DNA from: an uncultured Ruminococcus sp.
GTDB taxonomy: Bacteria > Bacillota > Clostridia > Oscillospirales > Ruminococcaceae
Assembly (NCBI GenBank): GCA_946612185.1
Contig: CAMOEP010000034.1
Span: 1 to 12,706, forward strand
Direction: 5' to 3'
DNA: 12,706 bases
Made by a program: the position numbers and the translations under genes. Shown here one piece after another: positions 1 through 6,788 of this stretch. The notes below the pieces were generated by a model. That model ran no database searches. It worked only from the letters and a program-made list of their open reading frames with translations, and was not told where the DNA came from. The stretch's first letter is position 1. Each line of letters begins with the position of its first letter.

Positions 1-63
1 GCCGAAAAATCTGACTGCGTATCTGCACCACAATCTCTGTGCGGTGTTGCCTTAAAAGGATAA
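1..63 (+). other. Unassigned left edge: possible gene 3' end or intergenic repeat
   Basis: The first 60 bases are open in the same frame as lon and end in TAA at 61-63, directly against the lon ATG, so they could be the last 20 codons of an upstream gene. A second frame is also open, to a TAA at 53-55. The peptides are cysteine- and serine-containing and resemble no known protein end that I recognise. An imperfect hairpin (CACC at 26-29 with GGTG at 43-46, ACA at 30-32 with TGT at 38-40) suggests that this may be noncoding repeat sequence instead. No promoter for lon is visible here. Confidence 0.25.
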
Positions 64-2454
64 ATGAAAACTCTACAGAAATGCGGTGAATATATGGAAC
101 AGATCATGAAAAGTGATAAAAATACTGAGAACAGTAACGTTTTCTATACCGTTGCTATGAGAGGACTGGTGGCTTTCCCGAAAATGGTGATGCATTTCGA
201 TGCAGCAAGGGATAAGTCGGTAGCTGCAATAGAAAGGGCGCTGAAAGAGAATGCCCGTATCTTCCTTGTTGCCCAGCATGAAGCTTATGTGGATAACCCC
301 AAGGCATCTGACCTTTACAAGGTGGGCGTTGTGGCTGAGATACGTCAGGTACTCAAACTGCCGGATAATGTTATGAAAGTACTGGTGGAGGGCGTTTACA
401 AGGCAAACCTCCTGCGCCTTATCGACGACGGCAAATGCCTGAAAGCCGAGGTAAAGCGTACTCCCACATACTCCAGAGCGAAAGTGGACGCAGTTGAGTC
501 CGAGGCACTGATGCGCTCTGTCAAGGACGTTTTTGAGCGCTATGCATCATTCTTCCCGAAGATGCCGAAGGAGCTTTTCAGTTCAGTTATGACCGAGGAA
601 GACCCGATAAAGCTTTTCGAGAACATCGTCTACAACTGCAACCTTAATTACCGTGACAAGCAAACTCTGCTTGAAGAAACACATATCATAAATATGCTGT
701 CGATACTCTTTGCCTGCCTGACCTCAGAGGTGGAGATACTGGAACTGGAAAACCTCATCAATGAGCAGACTCAGAACAGCATCGACAAGGGACAGAAGGA
801 GTTCTACCTCCGTGAGCAGCTCCGTGTCATTCAGGAGCAGCTTGGCGAGGACGAAGCAGAGGAAAATTTCGCCATTATTTCCAAGATAATGGATTTGAAG
901 ATAGATGAGAAAAGCCGTGAGAAACTGCTGAAAGAGGCGGATAAACTCGGCAAACTTCCTCCCTCATCTCAGGAAGCATTCGTTATCAAGAATTACCTGG
1001 ATACCATCCTCGACCTGCCATGGGGCAAGTATACCAAGGCTAAACTGTCACTGGACAAGGCGGCTGCGGTTCTGGAAAAAGACCACTACGGTCTGAAAAA
1101 GGTCAAGGAACGTATCCTGGAATTCCTGGCAGTACATATCCTGAACCCCGAAATCAAGGGTCAGATCATTTGTCTGGCAGGCCCTCCCGGAGTTGGTAAG
1201 ACCTCTGTCGCAAAGTCTATCGCTCACGCTATGGGACGCAAGTACGCAAGAGTTTCCCTGGGCGGAGTCCGTGACGAGGCTGATATCCGTGGACATAGAA
1301 AAACTTACGTCGGCGCAATGCCTGGACGTGTTATAACCGCTATCCAGCAGGCTGGTTCTGCAAATCCGCTCATACTCTTTGATGAGATAGACAAGCTTTG
1401 CAGCGATATCAAGGGCGACCCGTCCTCAGCAATGCTGGAGGTACTGGACAGTGAGCAGAACAATGCGTTCCGTGACCACTTTATTGAAGTTCCCTTCGAC
1501 CTGAGCAAGGCGGTATTTATCACTACTGCCAACAACGTTTCGGCTATACCTGGCCCGCTTCTTGACAGAATGGAAGTCATCGAACTGCCAAGCTATACCG
1601 CAGAGGAGAAGTTCCACATCGCAAAGGAGCATCTTATCCCCAAGCAGCTTAAAGAACATGGTCTGAAGACTTCACAGCTTAAAATCGACGACGGCGCTGT
1701 TAACGAGGTGATACAGTATTACACCAGAGAAGCCGGTGTGCGTACCCTTGAGCGCTGCATGGCATCACTCTGCCGCAAGGCTGCCAAGAAGATAGCAGGC
1801 GGCGAGGCAAAGCGTGTAACTATCAAGCAAAAGGACGTTCACAATTACCTGGGAATCCGCAAGTACCTGGCTGACCTTTCATCAAAAAGCGATCAGGTAG
1901 GCGTTGTAAACGGTCTTGCATGGACTTCCGTAGGCGGTGTACTTATGCCCCTTGAAGTTCTCACTCTCAAAGGCAGCGGCAAAATCGAGGTAACAGGTTC
2001 ACTTGGCGACGTTATGAAGGAAAGCTCCAAGATTGCCGTCAGCTACGTCAGAAGCGTTGCGGAAAAGTACGGCATTGACCCTGAGTTCAATACAAAGACC
2101 GACCTGCATATCCACGCTCCCGAAGGCGCAGTTCCCAAGGACGGCCCTTCCGCCGGTGTTACTATGACAACTGCCCTTGTTTCGGCACTTTCCGGGATTC
2201 CAGTCCGCTCAGACGTGGCAATGACCGGCGAGATAACCCTCCACGGAAAAGTTCTCCCCATAGGCGGACTGCGTGAAAAGACAATGGCTGCATATAAAGC
2301 CGGCATCAAGACAGTAATTATCCCCGTGGACAACAAGTCTGACCTGGAAGAAGTGGACGACGCAGTTAAGGAGAATATCCAGTTCATTTTTGCTGAAAAC
2401 CTTGAACAAGTTCTGGAAAATGCTCTTTGCAAAGATAAGGAGGGTGACAAGTGA
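64..2454 (+). CDS. lon: ATP-dependent endopeptidase Lon (Lon protease)
   Basis: This is the cytoplasmic AAA+ serine protease that degrades misfolded and short-lived regulatory proteins. At 796 residues it is full length (the E. coli protein is 784). The N-terminal substrate-binding domain covers roughly residues 28-220, then a helical linker, then the AAA+ module with Walker A GPPGVGKT at 373-380 and Walker B ending in DEID at 440-443. The C-terminal protease domain has the catalytic Ser696 in KDGPSAG and Lys739 in GLREKT, 43 residues apart as in E. coli Lon. The start is uncertain. The AAAAGGA before ATG 64 is only three bases away, which is short for a ribosome site, and ATG 94 (after GGTGA) and ATG 106 are plausible alternatives that keep the whole N domain. 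The gene overlaps ysxC by four bases, so the two are almost certainly cotranscribed and translationally coupled. Confidence 0.97.
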   Translation: MKTLQKCGEYMEQIMKSDKNTENSNVFYTVAMRGLVAFPKMVMHFDAARDKSVAAIERALKENARIFLVAQHEAYVDNPKASDLYKVGVVAEIRQVLKLPDNVMKVLVEGVYKANLLRLIDDGKCLKAEVKRTPTYSRAKVDAVESEALMRSVKDVFERYASFFPKMPKELFSSVMTEEDPIKLFENIVYNCNLNYRDKQTLLEETHIINMLSILFACLTSEVEILELENLINEQTQNSIDKGQKEFYLREQLRVIQEQLGEDEAEENFAIISKIMDLKIDEKSREKLLKEADKLGKLPPSSQEAFVIKNYLDTILDLPWGKYTKAKLSLDKAAAVLEKDHYGLKKVKERILEFLAVHILNPEIKGQIICLAGPPGVGKTSVAKSIAHAMGRKYARVSLGGVRDEADIRGHRKTYVGAMPGRVITAIQQAGSANPLILFDEIDKLCSDIKGDPSSAMLEVLDSEQNNAFRDHFIEVPFDLSKAVFITTANNVSAIPGPLLDRMEVIELPSYTAEEKFHIAKEHLIPKQLKEHGLKTSQLKIDDGAVNEVIQYYTREAGVRTLERCMASLCRKAAKKIAGGEAKRVTIKQKDVHNYLGIRKYLADLSSKSDQVGVVNGLAWTSVGGVLMPLEVLTLKGSGKIEVTGSLGDVMKESSKIAVSYVRSVAEKYGIDPEFNTKTDLHIHAPEGAVPKDGPSAGVTMTTALVSALSGIPVRSDVAMTGEITLHGKVLPIGGLREKTMAAYKAGIKTVIIPVDNKSDLEEVDDAVKENIQFIFAENLEQVLENALCKDKEGDK

Positions 2455-3062
2455 AGCTGAACTACAATAAAGCTGAATACTTCGCATCATATGGCAAATT
2501 TTCACAACTTCCTCCTGCTGAGCGCATCGAGATAGCCTTTGCCGGTCACTCCAATGTGGGCAAGTCCACACTGATAAACAAGCTTTTCAACCGCAAGAAT
2601 CTTGCCAGGGTCAGCTCTGTCCCCGGCAAGACCGCCACAATTAATTTCTACAGTCTTGAAAACCTTTTCTTTGTTGATCTTCCCGGCTACGGCTACGCTA
2701 AAGTTGCCAAGTCCGAGAAAGAGCGCTGGTCAGGACTTATCGAGGGCTACCTCAGTTCCGACCGTGATATAAGACTGGTATTCATGCTTGTGGATATGCG
2801 CCACGCTCCCACAAAGGACGATGTTCAGATGATAAACTACCTCATCGACACTGAGATGCCTTTTGTGCTGGTGCTTACAAAGTCCGACAAGCTGAACAAG
2901 ACTGAGCGTGCAAAGCGCCTTGAAGCCTTCAAGACTGAGATCCCCTGCTTCGAGGACATTCACGTTATACCCTTTTCCTCTCAGACCTTCGAGGGAGTCG
3001 AGGAACTGAGGGAAATAGTCGAGGATATCGCAGATGACAATGACGTCACTGTTGATGAATAA
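2451..3062 (+). CDS. ysxC: Ribosome biogenesis GTPase YsxC/EngB (YihA family)
   Basis: This is a small TrmE-Era-EngA-EngB-type GTPase needed for late assembly of the large ribosomal subunit. Its 203 residues match the family length. G1 is GHSNVGKS at 32-39, G3 is DLPGYGYA at 76-83 (the signature of this family), G4 is TKSD at 143-146, and G5 is the FSS at 175-177. It starts with GTG inside the lon stop region (GTGA overlap). A perfect ribosome site, AAGGAGGG at 2437-2444, lies six bases upstream within lon. Its position directly after lon is a common Firmicutes arrangement. The acidic C-terminal tail (residues 190-203) is likely disordered. Confidence 0.96.
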   Translation: MKLNYNKAEYFASYGKFSQLPPAERIEIAFAGHSNVGKSTLINKLFNRKNLARVSSVPGKTATINFYSLENLFFVDLPGYGYAKVAKSEKERWSGLIEGYLSSDRDIRLVFMLVDMRHAPTKDDVQMINYLIDTEMPFVLVLTKSDKLNKTERAKRLEAFKTEIPCFEDIHVIPFSSQTFEGVEELREIVEDIADDNDVTVDE

Positions 3063-3083
3063 TACACGAAAGGATAGATCACT

Positions 3084-4382
3084 ATGTTAGTATCCGACAA
3101 TCTCAGCGTCAACAGCCAGGGACACCTGACTATCGGCGGCGCAGACACAATCGAACTGGCGGCTCAGTATGGCACACCTCTCTACGTTATGGACGAGGAG
3201 CTTATCCGCAAGACCTGCCGCCGTTTCAAGGACAGTATCGACAAATACTATGGCGGAAACGGACTTCCCCACTACGCAAGCAAGGCTTTCTCCTGCATGG
3301 AGATGTGCCGTGTCATTGCAGACGAGGGGCTGGGTCTGGACGCTGTATCCATCGGTGAACTTTACACCGCTAAGAAAGCCGGTTTTCCTATGGAAAAAGT
3401 CGGCTTCCACGGCAATAACAAGACCAATGAGGAACTGGAATTCGCCGTTGAATGCGGAGTTGGACAGATAATTGTTGACAACATCAGCGAAATGAAGCGC
3501 CTGGAAGCAATCGCCGCTGCAAAGAACGTTCGCCCCACTATCATGCTCCGCATCAAGCCCGGTATTGACGCTCATACTCATGACTTCGTAAAGACCGGTC
3601 AGATCGACAGCAAGTTCGGCTTTGCACTGGAAACAGGGGAGGCACTTGAAGCAGTCAAGGAGGCTATTTCCTGCGAAAACCTTGATCTGGACGGTCTGCA
3701 CTGTCATATTGGTTCGCAGATATTCGATATCGCTCCTTTTGAGGAAGCTGCAAAGGTAATGCTCGGATTCATCGCTCAGATCAAAAATGAACTGGGATAT
3801 GAGATCAAGGGTCTGAACCTGGGCGGCGGATTCGGTATCAAGTACCTTGAAAAGGACGATCCTTCGCCGTTTGAGACATACATGGAAAGAGTTTCGGCAG
3901 TTGTAAAGAGCCAGTGCGAGAGCCTGGGCATCGCCGTTCCATATATCCACATCGAGCCGGGCAGATCAATTGCCGCACCTGCCGGAATGACTCTGTACAC
4001 CGTCGGCGCACGCAAGGAGATACCCAACATCAGGACATATGTTTCTGTTGACGGTGGTATGGCTGACAGTCCACGCTATATCCTGTACGGTTCTGAGTAC
4101 GAAGCAGTCGTTGCTAACAAGGCTGACCAGGAGCGCAGCGAGAGAGTGACTATTGCCGGAAAATGCTGCGAAAGCGGTGACCTTATCGGTGAAAATATGC
4201 CTCTGCAGCACGCTGAGTCCGGAGACATCATCGCAGTACTTGCTACCGGTGCTTACAACTATTCCATGTCCTCAAACTATAACAGGCTCCAGAAGCCCGC
4301 AGTTGTTTTTGTAAAGAACGGTGAGTCCAGAATTGTGGTCAAGAGAGAGACACTTGATGATATCATCCGCAATGACATATGA
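3084..4382 (+). CDS. lysA: Diaminopimelate decarboxylase
   Basis: This PLP enzyme converts meso-diaminopimelate to L-lysine and CO2, the last step of lysine synthesis. Its 432 residues fit the family. The alanine-racemase-like barrel comes first, with the PLP-binding Lys67 in HYASKAF, HIGSQ at 208-212, the phosphate-binding glycines GGGFG from 247, and EPGR at 291-294. The C-terminal beta domain carries CCESGD (C361-C362-E363), where the active-site cysteine and glutamate sit, and a GAYNYSM motif with the substrate-contacting tyrosine. A GAAAGGA ribosome site at 3068-3074 lies nine bases before the ATG. Only 21 bases separate it from ysxC, so it is probably read from the lon transcript. No lysine riboswitch is visible in that gap. 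Confidence 0.96.
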   Translation: MLVSDNLSVNSQGHLTIGGADTIELAAQYGTPLYVMDEELIRKTCRRFKDSIDKYYGGNGLPHYASKAFSCMEMCRVIADEGLGLDAVSIGELYTAKKAGFPMEKVGFHGNNKTNEELEFAVECGVGQIIVDNISEMKRLEAIAAAKNVRPTIMLRIKPGIDAHTHDFVKTGQIDSKFGFALETGEALEAVKEAISCENLDLDGLHCHIGSQIFDIAPFEEAAKVMLGFIAQIKNELGYEIKGLNLGGGFGIKYLEKDDPSPFETYMERVSAVVKSQCESLGIAVPYIHIEPGRSIAAPAGMTLYTVGARKEIPNIRTYVSVDGGMADSPRYILYGSEYEAVVANKADQERSERVTIAGKCCESGDLIGENMPLQHAESGDIIAVLATGAYNYSMSSNYNRLQKPAVVFVKNGESRIVVKRETLDDIIRNDI

Positions 4383-4392
4383 TCCTGAACCT

Positions 4393-4425
4393 TCCGGGAA
4401 ATTCATGATATTACTATTTCCCGGA
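4393..4425 (+). terminator. Hairpin after lysA, possible weak terminator
   Basis: A 10-bp perfect stem (TCCGGGAAAT at 4393-4402 with ATTTCCCGGA at 4416-4425) and a 13-base loop lie just past the lysA stop. No run of T follows directly, only the AT-rich ACAATTATTAA. It may therefore be a partial terminator or a 3' stabilising structure rather than a full stop, and some readthrough into the metallopeptidase gene is likely. Confidence 0.5.
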
Positions 4426-4456
4426 CGACAATTATTAACGGAAGGCGGTAATTCCC

Positions 4457-5044
4457 ATGCCGGGATACGAAACATACAAAAAAGCAAGAGATGCAGCATG
4501 GCGGTTTCTTCTTGTCAATAACATAAATACGCTGCCAGTGATGCTGTTTGACTTATGTGAAACAAATCAGATCAGGCTCTACCGTGACCCGTCAAATGAG
4601 TATCTTAAAGCTGACCAGCATGGAATATCTTATGTAAAGGACAACAGTTATCACATACTGACTAACGGAAGCGATCCGCTAAATGAGCAACGTTTTACCA
4701 TTGCGCATGAGCTTGGACATATTTTCATGGAACATAATATGACAAATAATCAGTATGGCAGGAATTATGGGGTTCGTGTTAAACCGCAGACTTCCGACGA
4801 ATATCAGGCAGAGAGATTTGCCACTAACATACTTGCACCTGCTTGTGTGCTGTGGATGGCAGGCATCACTAAAGCTGAGGACATCGCAGAAGTTTGCAGA
4901 ATACCATATGAGTATGCGAAGTGGCGTGCAGCCAGAATTCATGAACTGGACAAGCGCAACAAATTCGGCACGTCCCAGCTTGAAGTGAATGTCATTAATA
5001 TGTTCGCTCCATACGTTAAAGATTTCAAGAAAAAACGTAAATAA
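4457..5044 (+). CDS. ImmA/IrrE-family zinc metallopeptidase
   Basis: This 195-residue protein belongs to the ImmA/IrrE metallopeptidase family (DUF955, M78), whose studied members cleave a transcriptional repressor and so induce a mobile element or a stress response. The zinc site HELGH is at residues 84-88, preceded by the typical RFTIAHE. Glu119 in the following QAERFATNILAP motif is the likely third ligand. The N-terminal 75 residues match the usual helical lead-in. An AAGGCGG ribosome site lies about eight bases before the ATG. Members are normally paired with an XRE-type repressor, but none is encoded beside it. Its sequence looks more AT-rich, with less of the C-ending codon use of lysA and ysxC, which hints at later acquisition. 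The substrate is unknown. Confidence 0.85.
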   Translation: MPGYETYKKARDAAWRFLLVNNINTLPVMLFDLCETNQIRLYRDPSNEYLKADQHGISYVKDNSYHILTNGSDPLNEQRFTIAHELGHIFMEHNMTNNQYGRNYGVRVKPQTSDEYQAERFATNILAPACVLWMAGITKAEDIAEVCRIPYEYAKWRAARIHELDKRNKFGTSQLEVNVINMFAPYVKDFKKKRK

Positions 5045-5052
5045 TTTTAAAA

Positions 5053-5086
5053 AGCGCCCGATGCTCTTGAATGAACATCGGGCGCT
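5053..5086. terminator. Bidirectional intrinsic terminator between converging genes
   Basis: An 11-bp perfect stem (AGCGCCCGATG at 5053-5063 with CATCGGGCGCT at 5076-5086) with a 12-base loop sits between the metallopeptidase gene (plus) and the GGDEF-like gene (minus). In the plus direction it is followed by GACTTCTTTT. In the minus direction it is followed by TTTTAAAATTAT. It therefore probably stops both transcripts. Confidence 0.88.
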
Positions 5087-5108
5087 GACTTCTTTTCCGG
5101 CAGAAGTC
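5087..5108. terminator. Second, adjoining hairpin
   Basis: A 7-bp stem (GACTTCT at 5087-5093 with AGAAGTC at 5102-5108) with an 8-base loop abuts the main terminator. Its left arm uses the T-rich tail of that terminator, so on the plus strand the two structures would compete or stack. In the minus direction it lies between the GGDEF-like stop codon and the main stem. Confidence 0.4.
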
Positions 5109-5155
5109 CTGGAAATGCTGTTGATATAATTGTCAGAACGGTTCTTAGTCAGTTA

Positions 5156-6394
5156 TCAGATAGTGTCGATATTAACAACACTGCTGTGACCCTCTGATCT
5201 GCTCTTTTCCTGAGCGACTTTCATTGCTCTGTCAAAGTTGCGCAGAAGTGAATTAAGGTCAGGCTGATCGCCGGGATTGTAGTGGCAGAAGCAAGCGGAG
5301 ACCATATTCTGGATAGCGTGGTCTGTAACAGCCATAGGCTTTGACATGGTTTCAGCGATCTGGTAAACCATCTCATCAGCCTTTTCAGGGCTGACATTCT
5401 TCTTGAAAATGAAGCAGAACTCATCAGAGTCAGTACTGTAGATATCAGCAATCTTAGCGTACTTCTGCTGGAGTTTAGCGGAAACGACTGACAGGAATTC
5501 ATCACCTGTGTCACGTCCGTACCTTTCGTTGATGTAACTGAAGTTATTGAAATTAAAAAGAGCGATAGTAAACTTCTTGGAAGAAAGCTTATCGCTGATA
5601 TCAGCCTCAAGACCATATCGGTTCTTGAAACCTGTAAGGATATTGCTGTAAGCGATATTAACCGACTTCTCATGGGACTCCTTAGCCTTCTTCTGCTCAA
5701 CTTCGATTGTTTCAGCGTCACGGCGAGCCTTCTTCTTCATATTATTGATACCGATAAGACCGGCAACCATAGTAATGATAAGGAATAACAGTACAAATAC
5801 GAACTGCTGAGCGCATCTTACGAAGAAGTCGTAAGTAGCTTGAGACTGCATATTGAACAGTTCTGTAACTGAATTAGCAGCTTCGTCCTTTAAGGGTTCG
5901 ATATCGCTTGTGTATACATTCATTGTGTCAGCAACATAATCGGAAAGTTCCGACTTGTTAGCTACGGTATAGTCCTGGATCTCATTCTTGTAATTCAGGA
6001 GAGCCTGGTGGTAAGTCTCTACCTTGGATTTAGCATCATTAAACTGATCTTTCAGAGCAGGATCAATTTCGTCCAGTTCGATGCTGTTGTACATTTCTAT
6101 TTCCTTGTCGATCTCGGTAAACGCCTCAGTGATTTGTGAAACTTCCTTGGCGATACGTTCACTGTCATTGTTATTGATAACGATAGCCATAGCGCTTTCG
6201 TTAACGTCCTGAACATAGTGATTTATCGTAGCCACATGACTAAGAGCGTCCTCAGCGTGGTACAGACCATATCCGGAACGTCTGAATGCTAATAATACAG
6301 CAAACATATTAAGCATAGAAAGAACGACGAAGATTATCGCCATTCTTTTGTATCTTGATGGATTAAAACCAGGTATGGTGTTATTGTCTTTCAT
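5156..6394 (-). CDS. Membrane sensor protein with degenerate GGDEF domain
   Basis: This 412-residue protein has a transmembrane segment at residues 18-37, an extracellular helical region of about 160 residues (38-197, rich in acidic and coiled-coil-like stretches, resembling four-helix-bundle sensors), a second transmembrane segment at 198-216, a basic and charged cytoplasmic linker, and a GGDEF-like domain from about 245. The domain keeps LTGFKNR (253-259) and the IN..YG..TGDEFL helix. The catalytic GGDEF is replaced by DSDEF at 322-326, and the metal-binding D-x-D/N is N281-x-N283. Diguanylate cyclase activity is therefore unlikely, and it may bind a nucleotide or act as a structural output. 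GGAGG lies eight bases before the ATG. It appears to be a single-gene transcript. Confidence 0.85.
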   Translation of the reverse strand: MKDNNTIPGFNPSRYKRMAIIFVVLSMLNMFAVLLAFRRSGYGLYHAEDALSHVATINHYVQDVNESAMAIVINNNDSERIAKEVSQITEAFTEIDKEIEMYNSIELDEIDPALKDQFNDAKSKVETYHQALLNYKNEIQDYTVANKSELSDYVADTMNVYTSDIEPLKDEAANSVTELFNMQSQATYDFFVRCAQQFVFVLLFLIITMVAGLIGINNMKKKARRDAETIEVEQKKAKESHEKSVNIAYSNILTGFKNRYGLEADISDKLSSKKFTIALFNFNNFSYINERYGRDTGDEFLSVVSAKLQQKYAKIADIYSTDSDEFCFIFKKNVSPEKADEMVYQIAETMSKPMAVTDHAIQNMVSACFCHYNPGDQPDLNSLLRNFDRAMKVAQEKSRSEGHSSVVNIDTI

Positions 6395-6437
6395 ACTTCA
6401 TTCCTCCAAATACTATATAAAGCGGCAGCCACGGTTT

Positions 6438-6488
6438 TGCGGAGAATACGAAGAATTATACAGACCGTAAGCAAGTCTGTTTTCCGCA
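6438..6488. repeat. Compound stem-loop in the leader of the GGDEF-like gene
   Basis: The arms TGCGGAGAA (6438-6446) and TTTTCCGCA (6480-6488) pair over nine positions, with one G-T pair. Directly inside the right arm sits a second hairpin, CAGAC (6461-6465) with GTCTG (6475-6479), so the two stems could stack. One candidate -10 box (6455-6460) lies within the structure, which makes DNA-level or RNA-level use equally possible. Confidence 0.45.
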
Positions 6489-6528
6489 CTAAAGTGCAAC
6501 CGGGTCACCTTGATTTGTTGCGTGTATA

Positions 6529-6545
6529 CGAAGCACAGTGCTTCG
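6529..6545. repeat. 17-bp palindrome (CGAAGCAC-A-GTGCTTCG)
   Basis: The arms CGAAGCAC at 6529-6536 and GTGCTTCG at 6538-6545 are perfectly symmetric around one central base. With virtually no loop, it suits a protein-binding dimer site better than an RNA hairpin, although an RNA form with a 3- or 5-base loop is possible. The repeats TTGCGTGTA (6518-6526 and 6560-6568) flank it on both sides. Confidence 0.5.
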
Positions 6546-6585
6546 TGGTAATAAGTGTATTGCGTGTAATTATACAGCATAACAT

Positions 6586-6704
6586 CAAGAACCTGTTTCC
6601 ATTGTGAATGCGTTCGCTTAATCGTCACTGCAAGCGGCAATGACACCCCGAAGGAGGGGACACCTTGGAAAACCGCATCAAACACCTATGAAAACAGGTT
6701 CTTG
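6586..6704. repeat. 119-base structured inverted-repeat element (MITE-like or ncRNA)
   Basis: The ends are a perfect 13-bp inverted repeat (CAAGAACCTGTTT at 6586-6598 and its complement at 6692-6704). Pairing continues inward in pieces: CAT 6600-6602 with ATG 6688-6690, GTG 6604-6606 with CAC 6683-6685, and ATGCG 6608-6612 with CGCAT 6674-6678. The interior carries two further hairpins: 6624-6631 with 6637-6644 (8 bp, complete only in minus-strand RNA, where a T-G pair closes it), and CCCC 6646-6649 with GGGG 6656-6659, whose minus-strand loop contains a TTCG. The whole folds as a branched structure. There is no transposase and no obvious target duplication, so whether it is a miniature mobile element or an RNA cannot be decided from one copy. 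Confidence 0.55.
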
Positions 6705-6708
6705 TTAA

Positions 6709-6736
6709 GTAAGGCTATCCGGAAAATAAGCCTTAC
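6709..6736 (-). terminator. Hairpin downstream of the secreted-protein gene
   Basis: An 8-bp perfect stem (GTAAGGCT at 6709-6716 with AGCCTTAC at 6729-6736) with a 12-base loop lies about 50 bases past the stop codon of the minus-strand secreted-protein gene. The following minus-strand bases are TTAACAAG, not a strong T run, so it is a weak terminator at best. It is the only candidate before the 119-base element. Confidence 0.4.
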
Positions 6737-6788
6737 ATTTAGTCTCTTAAACGTTCAGACGGAACGATCAACAGCTCTTATGGAGATA

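Larger units (their letters stand above)
6395..6788. other. Gene-free region rich in inverted repeats
   Basis: I see no convincing gene in these 394 bases. The region holds the ribosome site and likely promoter of the GGDEF-like gene (near the 5156-6394 side), a compound stem at 6438-6488, a 17-bp palindrome at 6529-6545, a 119-base inverted-repeat element at 6586-6704, a hairpin at 6709-6736, and a small hairpin (CGTTC/GAACG, 6752-6766) just past the stop codon of the secreted-protein gene. Two TATAAT boxes on the minus strand (6455-6460 and 6569-6574), both in the context CTGTATAATT, could serve the GGDEF-like gene, but neither has a good -35 element. Confidence 0.6.

Noticed and set aside
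3063..3083. Lysine riboswitch ahead of lysA
   Set aside because: The gap after ysxC is only 21 bases, far too short for the lysine aptamer.
3087..3950. Long minus-strand reading frame of 287 codons opposite lysA
   Set aside because: It lies wholly opposite a gene with all diaminopimelate decarboxylase motifs, has no ribosome site, and its product resembles nothing. It is a by-product of the codon use of lysA.
4383..5044. Toxin-antitoxin module based on the ImmA-like gene
   Set aside because: No second small gene or repressor lies in the 74 bases upstream or the 111 bases downstream, so a two-gene module is not supported.
6413..6685. Minus-strand 90-codon frame through the inverted-repeat region
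   Set aside because: It has no ribosome site, crosses the palindrome and the hairpins of the 119-base element, and its predicted peptide is of low quality. The region reads better as noncoding structure.
6395..6700. c-di-GMP riboswitch in the leader of the GGDEF-like gene
   Set aside because: The region is structured, but I cannot find the conserved core of either known c-di-GMP riboswitch class.
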